Source: an uncultured Acidimicrobiales bacterium (lineage in GTDB: Bacteria > Actinomycetota > Acidimicrobiia > Acidimicrobiales > SHLQ01). Taken from it: 64,000 bases of DNA. A program made the position numbers and the translations under genes. The stretch is from assembly GCA_938015295.1 (NCBI GenBank), contig CALLQB010000010.1:26544-90543 (forward strand), read 5' to 3'. This document shows, in pieces, positions 17,932-27,532 of the stretch; the stretch's first letter is position 1; each line of letters starts with the position of its first letter. A model generated the notes under the pieces. The model searched no databases. It was not told where the DNA came from and saw nothing but the letters and a program-made list of their open reading frames with translations.

Positions 17932-19299
17932 CTACCAGCTATGCAGAGAGGAGTGCACCGTCGAAGGCGGCGCCGACCCGGCCGCAGTTTCGGCTGTCGG
18001 TAACCACAGGGTGAAAACCGAACCCTCGCCGACTTTCGAAGCCAGATGCACCGAACCACTGTGCGACTCGGCTATCTGGCGCACGATGGTAAGGCCGAGG
18101 CCCGTTCGCCGGTCGCGTCCAGTCGATGGTCCATCGCCGCGCCAAAACCGGCCGAAAATTCGCTCCTGGTCTCCCGCGGCGATGCCGACCCCTTGGTCCT
18201 CGACAGCTAACCATCGCCACGAACCCTCGCTGCCAGCGGCCAAAGAGATGGTGTCGCCGTCGGAAGAGTGCCGCATCGCGTTGACCACCAGATTGGCTAC
18301 AGCTCGACGCAGTGCTTGAGCGTCGGCCGAGACCTCGACGGGTCCGGTGCCAGCAGCAGTGCCGCCCGTGTCGCCAGTGCCTCCAGTGCCGCCGTGACTC
18401 TCGTTGCGATGAACAATGGCAACTCCGGTTTCACCAGCAGCAGCTGCGAACTCCGCCGCGGCAGCACGTGCCAACTCGTCAAGGTTGACGACTTCCCTGC
18501 GAAGTTCAGGCGACTCGTAACGGGCGGACAACAACAAATCGTCCACCAGCACCGACATGCGCTCGGCGGCGTTGAGTACCACGTTGTGCACTTGCCGGTG
18601 ATCGGCAATATCGGCGGCAGGATCGTCGATGACGACATCAACGTTGGTCCGAATAACGGCGAGCGGGTTCCGCAACTCGTGCGACGCTTCCTGAATGAAG
18701 TGACGTTGGCCCTCGAAAGATTCGTCGAGTCGACCAATCATGTCGTCGAACGTGTCGGCCAACTGTCGGAGCTCATCGTTTGGCCCGCGAAGATTTATTC
18801 GACGTTTGAGACCAGTGGCCTGGATATCGCGGGCGACGCCGGTAATTCGACCGATAGGCCGCAACACCATATCGGCGACAAACCAGCCCACGGCCAAGCT
18901 TCCAATGAACAGCAACACCAGCGCCGCAAACGAATACTGACGCAGTTTGTCGAGCGCCCGGGTGTTGACCTCACGTTCGAACGCCGCGAGCGGATCGATG
19001 CGAGAGACTTCTTGACTGGTCATCACCAGGCCGTCATCGACCCCGACAATGGTGTATTGACGCTCTAGCCGCGAGATGGGCTGGTCGTTGAGCGTTCTAG
19101 CAAACCCCGCATAGATTCCGCCGACCACGACCGCCGCTAAGCCGAACAAGAGCAACGAGTACAGCAAGGTCAGGCGAACCCGGATGGAACCAAGCCAAGG
19201 TGGCACGCGCTCGGCCATCCGCTGACCGAACCGCAACGACCGGGTGACGTCACCTTCATCGGCGCCGCGCAGGTCGCGAAGCGACGGATCGTCTGTCAT
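17932..19299 (-). CDS. mprB: MprB-like sensor histidine kinase
   Basis: 455 aa. Membrane helices at about 45-65 and 133-155 flank an extracytoplasmic sensor of about 70 residues. A HAMP domain follows (RPIGRITGVARDIQATGLKRRI), then HisKA with the phosphoacceptor in QEASHELRNPLAVIRTNVD, and HATPase_c (ANLVVNAMRHS, VEDQGVGIAAGDQERIFGRFWRG, GLGLTIVRQIAESHSG). A simple Gly/Thr stretch (GGTGGTGDTGGTAAGTG) lies between HisKA and the ATPase. Start overlaps the regulator gene by four bases. Similarity to MprB is inferred from architecture and the adjacent pepD-like gene. Confidence 0.88.
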   Translation of the reverse strand: MTDDPSLRDLRGADEGDVTRSLRFGQRMAERVPPWLGSIRVRLTLLYSLLLFGLAAVVVGGIYAGFARTLNDQPISRLERQYTIVGVDDGLVMTSQEVSRIDPLAAFEREVNTRALDKLRQYSFAALVLLFIGSLAVGWFVADMVLRPIGRITGVARDIQATGLKRRINLRGPNDELRQLADTFDDMIGRLDESFEGQRHFIQEASHELRNPLAVIRTNVDVVIDDPAADIADHRQVHNVVLNAAERMSVLVDDLLLSARYESPELRREVVNLDELARAAAAEFAAAAGETGVAIVHRNESHGGTGGTGDTGGTAAGTGPVEVSADAQALRRAVANLVVNAMRHSSDGDTISLAAGSEGSWRWLAVEDQGVGIAAGDQERIFGRFWRGDGPSTGRDRRTGLGLTIVRQIAESHSGSVHLASKVGEGSVFTLWLPTAETAAGSAPPSTVHSSLHSW

Positions 19300-20045
19300 T
19301 GGCTCGGCGAACCGGGGAGAAGCCGGTAGCCCTTTCCGATCACCGTCTCGATGAGGTTAGGCAACGACGCTCCCGCAACCGGTTCGCGAATGTTGTCTGG
19401 ACTCTGCAGCTTTTTGCGCAAGGTACCAACCGTAACCCGCACCGTGTTGGTAAAGGGGTCGGCGAACTCGTCCCACACATGCTCAAGCAACTCCTCCTGG
19501 GAGATCACCAGGTCGGGGTGCGCCATGAAATACCGAAGCAACGCAAATTCCTTTGCCGTCAACGACAGTTCTTGCCCCGACCGGGTCGCACGGTGCCGGC
19601 TGGTGTCCAACTCAAGCTCGCCCACAACAAGAATCGCGCTCGACTGGCTTGCCTCACGACGCATCAGCGTTCGTACCCGAGCCGCAAGCTCCGCGAACGC
19701 AAACGGCTTGACCAGGTAATCATCGGCGCCCTGGTCGAGACCGGTCACTCGATCATCGACACCGTCGCGGGCCGTGAGCATAAGCACTCTGGGCTGAGAG
19801 GTCAGCTCGGTCGAGTTGCGGATCTGGCGACAAACTTCGAGACCGTCGATTCCCGGCATAGTGAGGTCGAGGCACACAAGGTCGTAACCGTTCAGACGAA
19901 TCTTGTCGAACGCCTCGACACCATCGTGAGCGACATCAACTGCATACCCCTCGCGGCGAAGGCCCCGAGCAACAGCATCAGCAAGATCAACTTCATCGTC
20001 TACCACCAAAATTCGCACACTTGGCACGCTACCGGCTCCCTTCAC
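19296..20045 (-). CDS. mprA: OmpR/PhoB-family response regulator, MprA-like
   Basis: 249 aa. Receiver domain with acidic pocket (VDDEVDLADA), phosphoacceptor Asp in DLVCLDLTMPGIDGLEV, and switch Lys in DDYLVKPFAFAEL. The C-terminal winged helix (residues ~140-245; LELDTSRHRATRSGQELSLTAKEFALLRYF, FTNTVRVTVGTLRKKLQ) is of OmpR type. First gene of the regulator-kinase-protease run; the 198-base divergent gap to moxR must contain its promoter. The precise start is uncertain (ATG at 20045, or a GTG at VPSVRILVV). Confidence 0.9.
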   Translation of the reverse strand: MKGAGSVPSVRILVVDDEVDLADAVARGLRREGYAVDVAHDGVEAFDKIRLNGYDLVCLDLTMPGIDGLEVCRQIRNSTELTSQPRVLMLTARDGVDDRVTGLDQGADDYLVKPFAFAELAARVRTLMRREASQSSAILVVGELELDTSRHRATRSGQELSLTAKEFALLRYFMAHPDLVISQEELLEHVWDEFADPFTNTVRVTVGTLRKKLQSPDNIREPVAGASLPNLIETVIGKGYRLLPGSPSQ

Positions 20046-20243
20046 TTCAAGACATCACGACAAGGTTCGTGAAACTGAGTCAGATATAACCCTCGATATC
20101 GGGCCTTGCGACGCCGATTAGGTTGGAGAGTCGGCCATCATGGGTGAAACACCTTTATCCTCACCAGTAGTCCTGTTGGCCCTCAGCTGCAGTTGCTTCT
20201 GTAACGATGGTGCCGCCCCCGATATAAGGAACGCCGAAAATTC
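20046..20243. promoter_or_regulatory. Divergent intergenic region between response regulator and moxR
   Basis: 198 bases between two outward-facing operons, so at least two promoters are expected. TATAAC (about 20094) and TATAAG (about 20223) are -10-like on the plus strand, without clear -35 partners. An ORF of 91 codons starting at 20140 lies out of frame with moxR and is not considered a gene. Confidence 0.4.
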
Positions 20244-21416
20244 ATGGCATTCGACGATGACACAACCGAACAAGAGATTGACCCGGAGCATGCCGAGACC
20301 CCGACGCTCGATCAGTTCGACACCGGCGACCCGGGCCACACCGATGAGTCATTCGCAACCGCATGGAACGATGACGACACGGCCAGCGCGTTTGAAGCAG
20401 TCGAGGCCGATGTAGCCAACCAGCCGTCTGTCAGTGTCGACCCAGCGATCCTCGAGACGGCATTGTTTGAAATCAAGAAGGTCATCGTCGGCCAAGAACG
20501 TATGCTCGAACGACTTCTCGTTTGTGTGCTTGCCCGCGGGCATTGCCTGCTCGAAGGTGTCCCCGGCGTGGCGAAAACCCTCGCCGTCGAAACATTGGCC
20601 AAGGTCACCGGCGGCTCGTTCGCCCGCCTGCAATTCACCCCCGACCTGCTCCCCGCCGACATCGTCGGCACCCGAATTTACCGGGCCTCAAACGAAACAT
20701 TCGATGTCGAGCTGGGCCCGGTATTTGCGAACTACGTCCTTGCCGACGAGATCAACAGGGCGCCCGCCAAGGTGCAATCGGCGCTCCTTGAGATCATGGC
20801 CGAAAAACAGGTCTCCATCGGCGGCACGACCTACCCCGCTCCCCTGCCCTTCCTCGTGTTGGCCACGCAAAACCCCATCGAGTCAGAAGGTGTTTACACC
20901 CTTCCCGAGGCCCAACGAGACCGTTTCCTCATGAAGGTCCTCGTCGAATACCCAAGCCCTGCCGAAGAGGTCGACATCGTGTACCGGATGGGTGTTGCTT
21001 CCCCTGAGCCCGTGCAAATCCTCGAACCCGAACGCATCATGGCGTTGCAAGCTGGCGCAGACGCAACCTATATCGACCGATCGGTGGTCGACTACGCCGT
21101 CAATCTTGTGCTCACCACCCGCAACCCAGAAATGATGGGACTACCCGACCTCAGTGAACTACTCACCTATGGGGCCAGTCCGCGTGCCAGCCTCGGGCTC
21201 GTCCGCGCCGGACGGGCGCTGGCGTTCATGCGCGGCCGCAGCTACGTCGTTCCTCAAGACGTCTTCGACGTCGCTCCGGAGATCCTTCGTCACCGACTCG
21301 TCTTAAGCTACGAAGCTCTCGCCCGCGACATCAGCGCCGATCAAATTCTGTCGCGCATTCTCAGCACTATTCCGGCACCCCAAGTTTCACCACAGCAGGA
21401 TCCAGCGACCTTCTAA
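20244..21416 (+). CDS. moxR: MoxR-family AAA+ ATPase
   Basis: 390 aa. An acidic N-terminal extension of about 60 residues precedes the MoxR AAA+ core: VIVGQERMLERLLV, Walker A EGVPGVAKTLAVETLA, FTPDLLPADIVGTRIY, Walker B VLADEINRAPAKVQSALLEIMAE, and LATQNPIESEGVYTLPEAQRDRF. MoxR ATPases act as chaperones for metal insertion or complex assembly with VWA proteins, here encoded two genes downstream. The stop TAA overlaps the ATG of the DUF58 gene by one base. Confidence 0.94.
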   Translation: MAFDDDTTEQEIDPEHAETPTLDQFDTGDPGHTDESFATAWNDDDTASAFEAVEADVANQPSVSVDPAILETALFEIKKVIVGQERMLERLLVCVLARGHCLLEGVPGVAKTLAVETLAKVTGGSFARLQFTPDLLPADIVGTRIYRASNETFDVELGPVFANYVLADEINRAPAKVQSALLEIMAEKQVSIGGTTYPAPLPFLVLATQNPIESEGVYTLPEAQRDRFLMKVLVEYPSPAEEVDIVYRMGVASPEPVQILEPERIMALQAGADATYIDRSVVDYAVNLVLTTRNPEMMGLPDLSELLTYGASPRASLGLVRAGRALAFMRGRSYVVPQDVFDVAPEILRHRLVLSYEALARDISADQILSRILSTIPAPQVSPQQDPATF

Positions 21417-22342
21417 TGGCCACCGGTTCTGCTGAGAAGCCATCAAATCGAGAGGTGTTGCGTCGACTTGAACTCGACGTCTCGCGACGCCTCGACGGCC
21501 TGTTGCACGGCGACTACCGAGGCTTGTCGACAGGCCACGGATCCGAACCCGGAGAAACCCGTCAGTACGCACCCGGCGACGACGTGCGTCGTATCGACTG
21601 GAACGTCACCGCTCGGTCCCAAGAAACCCATATCCGCGAGGCAATCGCCGATCGCGAACTCGAAACCCGGGTCTTGCTCGACCTGTCACCCAGCCTTGAC
21701 TTCGGAACGGTGCAGTGGGAGAAGCGCGAACTCGCTCTGGCGGTCACGCAGGCACTCGGCGTTATCACCGGCAAGGTCGGCAACCGCTTCGGCGCCTTGG
21801 CGCTGCATGCACATGGCGCACTCGACGTTCCCTCGCGTGGCGGTCGAAACCATTTGATGTCGCTGCTCCACCAGGTCCGCAATCTCGACCGCGGCGCCGA
21901 AGGGCCGGTCAGCCTCTCAAACGGCATCGAGCGGCTCAGCTCAACCGCTCGACGAAGTGCACTCATGGTGGTCGTTTCCGACTTCCTCGGTCACGACCCG
22001 TGGGACGAGGCGCTCAAACGCCTGGCAGTGCGCCATGAGGTCGTCTGTGTTGAGGTTGTCGACCCTCGTGAGCTCGAGCTACCCGATATTGGCTTGGTCG
22101 ACCTGATCGACCCCGAGTCGGGCCGAACGCTCGAAATTCAAACCAGCAACAGCGAAGTTCGAGAGAAGTTTGCCGCGTTGGCCTTGGCTCAGCGGGCAGA
22201 ACATGCTTCAGCGATTCGTGGCGCTGGCGCCGACCATGTGTTGCTGCGTACCGATCAGGATTGGCTGCTCGAACTCGCCAAGTTCATCGGCCTTCGAAAA
22301 CGCCGCAAAGGCGCAAATCCAACAGTGGGCGCCGCCCTATGA
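21416..22342 (+). CDS. DUF58 domain protein of the MoxR/VWA operon
   Basis: 308 aa. The DUF58 core is HGDYRGLSTGHGSEPGETRQYAPGDDVRRIDWNVTARS, followed by a VWA-like fold (ETRVLLDLSPSLDFGT, with a relaxed MIDAS DLSPS motif). No membrane helices, so it is cytoplasmic. DUF58 proteins are regular partners between MoxR ATPases and membrane VWA proteins in aerotolerance (Bat)-like operons; their biochemical role is unsettled. Overlaps the next gene by ATGA. Confidence 0.9.
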   Translation: MATGSAEKPSNREVLRRLELDVSRRLDGLLHGDYRGLSTGHGSEPGETRQYAPGDDVRRIDWNVTARSQETHIREAIADRELETRVLLDLSPSLDFGTVQWEKRELALAVTQALGVITGKVGNRFGALALHAHGALDVPSRGGRNHLMSLLHQVRNLDRGAEGPVSLSNGIERLSSTARRSALMVVVSDFLGHDPWDEALKRLAVRHEVVCVEVVDPRELELPDIGLVDLIDPESGRTLEIQTSNSEVREKFAALALAQRAEHASAIRGAGADHVLLRTDQDWLLELAKFIGLRKRRKGANPTVGAAL

Positions 22343-23298
22343 GCTTTTTCCATCCCTGGCGGCTCATCTTTCTTCTGGCGGTTGCCGCACTAGCAGTCGC
22401 CTACGTGGTGGTTCAATCGCGCCGCAAACAGTACGCACTCCGCTTCACCAACCTTGAGCTACTCGCCGAAGTAGCGCCCTCAAGTCCTGGTTGGCGCCGA
22501 CACGTTCCGGCCGTCGGTTTTCTCACGATGCTTGCCGTGCTTGTGGTCGCCTTCGCTGATCCAGCCACCGAACGCAAAGTGCCGCGCGAACGCGCCACCA
22601 TCGTGCTCGCAATCGATACGTCGCTCTCGATGTTGGCCGACGATGTCGACCCCAGTCGGATTGAGGCGGCAAAGACCGCCGCCAAGACCTTCGTCGCACA
22701 AGTCCCTGAATCGATCAACATCGGCTTAGTCGGATTCCACGGCTCCGCGACGATCTGGGTACCGCCGACCACCGACCGCCTCAAGGTCGAAAACGCAATC
22801 GATCGTCTCGAATTGAATGAGCGAACCGCTATTGGCGACGCGCTCTTTGCCAGCCTCGAGGCGCTCGAGTTGGCTCCCGAGGCCGAGAACGAACTCGAAG
22901 CCGTCCCAGGCGCAATCGTCCTCATGTCCGATGGCGAAACTACGGCGGGGCGACCGAACGCACAGGGTATCGAGGCTGCGATCAATGCTGAGGTGCCGGT
23001 AGCAACCATTGCGTTCGGCACACCAAACGGTCAGATTCTTCTGCCCGAATTCGGCCCCGACCCCATCGATGTTCCGGTGCGGACCGCAGACCTGCGTGAG
23101 ATAGCCGATCAAACCGGCGGTGAGTTCTTTGCCGCTGAAAGTGCCGAGGAACTCGAGCGGGTCTATGCCGATATTGGCTCGTCGGAGGGCTTTGAGGTCG
23201 AGCTCTCAAGCATCTCGGACTGGTTTGTTGGTGCCGCATTGCTGCTCGCGTCGATTACCGGCCTGCTATCGCTGCTTTGGTTTTCGAGACTTCCGTAG
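22339..23298 (+). CDS. Membrane VWA-domain protein (BatA/BatB-like)
   Basis: 319 aa from ATG 22339, which overlaps the DUF58 stop (ATGA); the track ORF starts 26 codons too early. Two helices near the N-terminus (WRLIFLLAVAALAVAYVVV, and VGFLTMLAVLVVAFAD around 60-75) flank a short loop. The VWA domain (90-270) has an intact MIDAS: DTSLS, a downstream Thr, and MSDGETTAG. A last helix (WFVGAALLLASITGLLSLLWF) closes the protein. It is the expected metal-dependent adhesion-type partner of MoxR. Confidence 0.92.
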   Translation: MSFFHPWRLIFLLAVAALAVAYVVVQSRRKQYALRFTNLELLAEVAPSSPGWRRHVPAVGFLTMLAVLVVAFADPATERKVPRERATIVLAIDTSLSMLADDVDPSRIEAAKTAAKTFVAQVPESINIGLVGFHGSATIWVPPTTDRLKVENAIDRLELNERTAIGDALFASLEALELAPEAENELEAVPGAIVLMSDGETTAGRPNAQGIEAAINAEVPVATIAFGTPNGQILLPEFGPDPIDVPVRTADLREIADQTGGEFFAAESAEELERVYADIGSSEGFEVELSSISDWFVGAALLLASITGLLSLLWFSRLP

Positions 23299-23321
23299 GT
23301 CTGCGAACACACGTGCCCTTG

Positions 23322-23954
23322 ATGGCAGAGACATCCACGCTGATCGGACCGTTTCGGCTGCTTGCGTTTCGCGAGCCGCGAGTCCGCCGGATGGGCCAAC
23401 TCGTCCCAGGCCTTGTGCTTTTTGGCCTCGCGCTTGCGCTCGCCATCGAGGCGAACTTCGGGACGAACCCGTGGACGGTGTTTCATCAGGGCGCCGCCAC
23501 CAAGCTCGGATTGTCGATCGGCACTCTGGTGATACTTACCGGCGTCGTCATTGTTGTGTTGTTCGCTCCGCTCCACGAACCACTGGGACTGGGCACACTC
23601 TTGAACGTGATGGTGATCGGCCCTGTGGTCGATCTGGCACTGGCCATCATTCCCGATCTGGAGTCACTGGCTCCCCGGCTTCTTGCGATAGGTGTTGCGC
23701 CGGTGTTGTTGGGCCTTGCCTCGGGTCTGTATATCGGCGCTGGTCTCGGGCCTGGCCCGCGTGATGGGCTGATGACCGCACTCGAACGGCGCGGGGTCAA
23801 AGTGTCGATCGCTCGAACGCTGATCGAAGTCAGCGCCCTAAGCGCTGGCTGGCTCCTCGGGGGTCAAGTAGGCCTTGGAACGTTGTATATGGGGTTGACG
23901 GTCGGCTTTTGGGTTCAGACCTTCCGCGAGCCGTTTCGCCTTGACACCAGCTAG
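23322..23954 (+). CDS. YczE/YitT-type integral membrane protein
   Basis: 210 aa from ATG 23322; in-frame TTG (23277) and GTG (23313) upstream are possible and would place the start at or inside the VWA gene end. Five hydrophobic segments. The motif LGPGPRDGLMTALERRG is the signature of the YczE subgroup, as is the first-helix region LFGLALALAIEANFGTNPWTVFHQG. Function unknown; some YczE homologues are linked to peptide-antibiotic production, which nothing here supports. It converges on smc with only a few bases between stops. Confidence 0.82.
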   Translation: MAETSTLIGPFRLLAFREPRVRRMGQLVPGLVLFGLALALAIEANFGTNPWTVFHQGAATKLGLSIGTLVILTGVVIVVLFAPLHEPLGLGTLLNVMVIGPVVDLALAIIPDLESLAPRLLAIGVAPVLLGLASGLYIGAGLGPGPRDGLMTALERRGVKVSIARTLIEVSALSAGWLLGGQVGLGTLYMGLTVGFWVQTFREPFRLDTS

Positions 23955-23957
23955 GCG

Positions 23958-26900
23958 TCAGGCCACCGGCACCGCGGCTGCCGGTGCGCCCACCCGGTCG
24001 TCGCTCGTGACCTTCTCGCTGACAACACGTGAGGAACCGCCCGGCTGCATGCTGACGCCGTAGAGGATGTCGCCGGCCTCCATCGTGCGCTTTTGGTGGC
24101 TGACGATAAGCAACTGCGCTTCGTCGCGGAACTCTTTCACCAGTTCGAGGAATCGGTGCAGGTTCACATCATCGAGTGCGGCCTCGACCTCGTCCATGAC
24201 ATAGAACGGCGAAGGCCGAGAGCGGAACACGGCAAACAGGAAGCCCATCGCTACGAGCGTGCGCTCGCCACCACTCAGCAACGAGAGTTTCTTCACGTTC
24301 TTGCCTGATGGTTTGGCCTCGATCTCGATTCCGGTGTTGAGCGGATCGTTCGGCATCGTGAGTCGAATCCGACCAACGCCACCGGGGAACAACTTGCCGA
24401 AGAGATGTTCGAAGTTCTGTGAGACGTCAGCGAACGCCGACGCGAACACGTTGACGATTTCTTCATCGATCGATCGAATGACCTTTGCGAGGTCGCGCCG
24501 GGTGCCACGCACATCATCGAGCTGACTCTGCAGAAATTCGTGACGCTCCTGCAGCTGCTCGAACTCTTGCAACGCCAGTGGGTTGATGGGCCCCATGACC
24601 TTGAGTTCGCGTTCGAGGTCGCGAACCCGGGCCGCTGGTTTCACGCCCTCGGCGAGTTCTGGACACTGGGCTTCGAGCGCTGCACCAGGTTCGATGTCGA
24701 GGTCACGTCGAAGAGATTCAACCGCCGCCTCGACACGGAGCTTTACTTCGGTTTGCTCAAGCTCGACCCGGCCGGTGAGCTCACGTAGCTGCTCGAGACG
24801 TCGTTCAAGCTGATTGCGTTGCTTGCGCAACGAATCGAGGTTGGTGGCGATTGCCTGTTGGGTCTCGCTTTGCTTGCGGCGACGTTCACGAATGTCGTCT
24901 AGTTCGAACTCGATGGTGCCGAGTCGGTTCTCAACGACCGACGCAAGTTTCTTGACGATGGCTTCACGGCGGTCGAGCTTGAGACGCGTCGCTTCTACCT
25001 CGGCAAGCGACTCGGCGTGCTCAACGAGCTTGGCATCGACATCGGTAAGTCGGCTGCGAAGTACCGAGCGGCGCTCCTCAACCGCGGCAGCCCGAACTTC
25101 AAGGTCGGTCCGGAGCGACGACACCGCTGCGGCCCGCTCGTCGAGACTCATACGCTCGACATTCATCGCTTTACCTTTTTCGACAACCGCCTGCTCGGCC
25201 GCCTCAAATTCCGGCAACGATGACTGGAGTTCGGCAACCCGTTGCTGATCGCGGTCGGACCGGTCGGTCAACTCGGCGACACGTACCTGCAGCGACTCGA
25301 GTTCGACGGTAGCTTCGCGCTGGTCGCGAGCCAGTCGCTCGAGACGCTCGGTGGCCGCGACCATACGAGAATCGGTGGCATCGAGCTGTTGACCAACCCG
25401 GTTGTGCTCGGCTTTGGCCTCGCCAACCTTGGTCTTGGCTTGGGCTTGGCGGTCCCGCAGCTCGGTCAGTCGCTCCATAAGCACGGCGACGGCTGCCTCG
25501 GCGTCATCGAGCGCGCCCTTGGTCGCTCCGGCGCCGCCAGCGCCGAGGCGCCAGCCTCCGGGGCCGAATCGGTCGCCTTCACGGGTAACGACAACCCGGC
25601 CAGGCGAAGCGATGGCCTGATCGAGTGCGGCAGTCCACTCACCGTCGACGACGTCGACGTTGAGTAAAAGGCGGTCGAGGAGTTCGTCGAGGCCGGGCCG
25701 CAACGCACGCACCCGGGCTCGGAGGCCACCATTGCTCGCCCCAGAGGCTGCTGCTGGTGCTGCGGCGATGAGGACCTCACCGCCAAGATCTTCTTCGCTG
25801 AGCTTCGACAGGGCTCGACGGGCAGCGACATCGCCCTCGACGACGATGCCAGCAAGCGCTGGCCCCACCGCTGCTTCAAACGCTGCTTCGAAACCGTTGT
25901 CTACATCGACGAGTTCGACGAGTGTGCCAAGCACGCCGTCGATACCGGCAAGCGATTCAATACCGGCTGCGGTTCGGGCTTCGTCGAGGGCTAGTTGCAG
26001 TGCTTCGATACGCGCCTGGCCAGCGTTGAGTTCGCGTTCGGCTAGCGCGGCTTCTTCGTTGACAGCTTCGGCGGCCTCGGTCGCGCTAGCAAGTTGCGCT
26101 TCGAGCGCCGTGATGGCCTCGACCAGTGGTTCTTCGTCGGACTCGGCCGACTGCATCGTGGTAACGAGCTCAGTGCGTTTGCCGTCGAGTTCGCCGAGCA
26201 CCTGCTCGAGTTGGGTGATGCGTTCGGAGAGGCGGCTCCGCTCGGCAACCGCTCGCTCGACTGAAGCGCTGAGCGCACCAAGCTCGCCGCGGACCTCAGC
26301 GGCACGACCCGTGGGTGGCTCGACACCTTCGGCCCAATCTTTTTCGAAAGACTCGCGTAGCCCTGCGAGTTCGGCGTCGGCGAGCCGAACCCGTTCGGCG
26401 TCGGGTTTCAGGCCGAGTGCTTCACGCTCGACCTCATCAAGGTCGGACCGCAGGCGGGCGGACTCGGATTCGAGAGTCGCCACGACAGCCTGATCGACAA
26501 ACGCGTCGCGGTCGCGGGAAATGCCCTGCCGCCGCTGCTCGAGCACCGCAACAAGGCCTCGCGAGCGTTCGCGGATCGACTCATAGCGCACGAGTGCATC
26601 GCCGATATCGGCGCCGCCCTGGGTCGACAGCTGCGATTCGGCGGTAGCGACGGCGGTATCGAGTCGTGCCAGTTCGTCTTTGACCTGGCGAGTTTCGACA
26701 ACAAGCTCGTTACGTTTTTCTCGTTGCGATTGTGTCTGAGTGTGCAGACGAGCAAGCTGTTGACCAGCGACAAAAACCTGCAACGCGTGAAGCTCGTCGA
26801 CCAGATCGCCGTGTCGGCGTGCGGCGTCGGCCTGGCGTTCGAGAGGACGAAGTTGTCGCCGAACCTCGCGCAACAGATCTTGTACTCGGGTGAGGTTCGC

Positions 26901-27455
26901 CTCGGTTGAGTTGAGGCGACGTTCCGCCTTTTCTTTGCGCTTGCGGTATTTGAGGACGCCAGCCGCTTCCTCGATAATCATGCGCCGGTCTTCAGGGCGA
27001 GCGTTGAGCACCTGGTCGATCTGTCCCTGCGACACGATGACGTGCTGCTGACGGCCGACGCCAGCGTCGCTAAGCAATTCTTGGATGTCGAGCAGGCGGC
27101 AGGGTGCCCCGTTGATCATGTATTCGCTGTCGCCGCTGCGGAACAGCACGCGCGTGACCGTTACTTCGGTGAACTCAATCGGCAGAACACCGTCGCTGTT
27201 GTCGATGGTGAGTGAAACCTCGGCGCGGCCAAGGGCAGGGCGCTTTGCGGTACCAGCGAAGATGACATCGTCCATCTTCTGACTTCGGACCGCACTGGGC
27301 GCTTGGGCACCAAGTACCCAGGCGACGGCATCGACAACATTGGACTTACCCGACCCATTTGGACCCACCACAACGGTGACTCCCGGCTCAAGATCGAGCT
27401 GGGTTGCGTCGGCGAAAGACTTGAAGCCCTTCATGGTTAACGACTTCAGGAACAT
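23958..27455 (-). CDS. smc: Chromosome segregation protein SMC
   Basis: 1165 aa, normal SMC length. N-terminal ATPase half with Walker A VGPNGSGKSNVVDAVAWVLG and Q-loop region (GVGRQQHVIVSQGQIDQVLNARPEDRRMIIEEAAGV). Long coiled coils at about 170-490 and 670-1000 flank the hinge (residues ~500-640, SLAGIDGVLGTLVELVDVDNGFEAAFEAAVGPAL). The C-terminal half has the ABC signature KLSLLSGGERTLVAMGFLFAVFR and Walker B FYVMDEVEAALDDVN. SMC dimers with ScpA/ScpB compact and align chromosome arms; scpAB are not in this window. The gene follows a long palindrome. Confidence 0.97.
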   Translation of the reverse strand: MFLKSLTMKGFKSFADATQLDLEPGVTVVVGPNGSGKSNVVDAVAWVLGAQAPSAVRSQKMDDVIFAGTAKRPALGRAEVSLTIDNSDGVLPIEFTEVTVTRVLFRSGDSEYMINGAPCRLLDIQELLSDAGVGRQQHVIVSQGQIDQVLNARPEDRRMIIEEAAGVLKYRKRKEKAERRLNSTEANLTRVQDLLREVRRQLRPLERQADAARRHGDLVDELHALQVFVAGQQLARLHTQTQSQREKRNELVVETRQVKDELARLDTAVATAESQLSTQGGADIGDALVRYESIRERSRGLVAVLEQRRQGISRDRDAFVDQAVVATLESESARLRSDLDEVEREALGLKPDAERVRLADAELAGLRESFEKDWAEGVEPPTGRAAEVRGELGALSASVERAVAERSRLSERITQLEQVLGELDGKRTELVTTMQSAESDEEPLVEAITALEAQLASATEAAEAVNEEAALAERELNAGQARIEALQLALDEARTAAGIESLAGIDGVLGTLVELVDVDNGFEAAFEAAVGPALAGIVVEGDVAARRALSKLSEEDLGGEVLIAAAPAAASGASNGGLRARVRALRPGLDELLDRLLLNVDVVDGEWTAALDQAIASPGRVVVTREGDRFGPGGWRLGAGGAGATKGALDDAEAAVAVLMERLTELRDRQAQAKTKVGEAKAEHNRVGQQLDATDSRMVAATERLERLARDQREATVELESLQVRVAELTDRSDRDQQRVAELQSSLPEFEAAEQAVVEKGKAMNVERMSLDERAAAVSSLRTDLEVRAAAVEERRSVLRSRLTDVDAKLVEHAESLAEVEATRLKLDRREAIVKKLASVVENRLGTIEFELDDIRERRRKQSETQQAIATNLDSLRKQRNQLERRLEQLRELTGRVELEQTEVKLRVEAAVESLRRDLDIEPGAALEAQCPELAEGVKPAARVRDLERELKVMGPINPLALQEFEQLQERHEFLQSQLDDVRGTRRDLAKVIRSIDEEIVNVFASAFADVSQNFEHLFGKLFPGGVGRIRLTMPNDPLNTGIEIEAKPSGKNVKKLSLLSGGERTLVAMGFLFAVFRSRPSPFYVMDEVEAALDDVNLHRFLELVKEFRDEAQLLIVSHQKRTMEAGDILYGVSMQPGGSSRVVSEKVTSDDRVGAPAAAVPVA

Positions 27456-27532
27456 GGCGCGCGAACGTAGCAGGAAATTACAACGAAGTAATTACGGGAA
27501 CGAGATTTCGCGTGGCAGCCCCCACAACCCCA

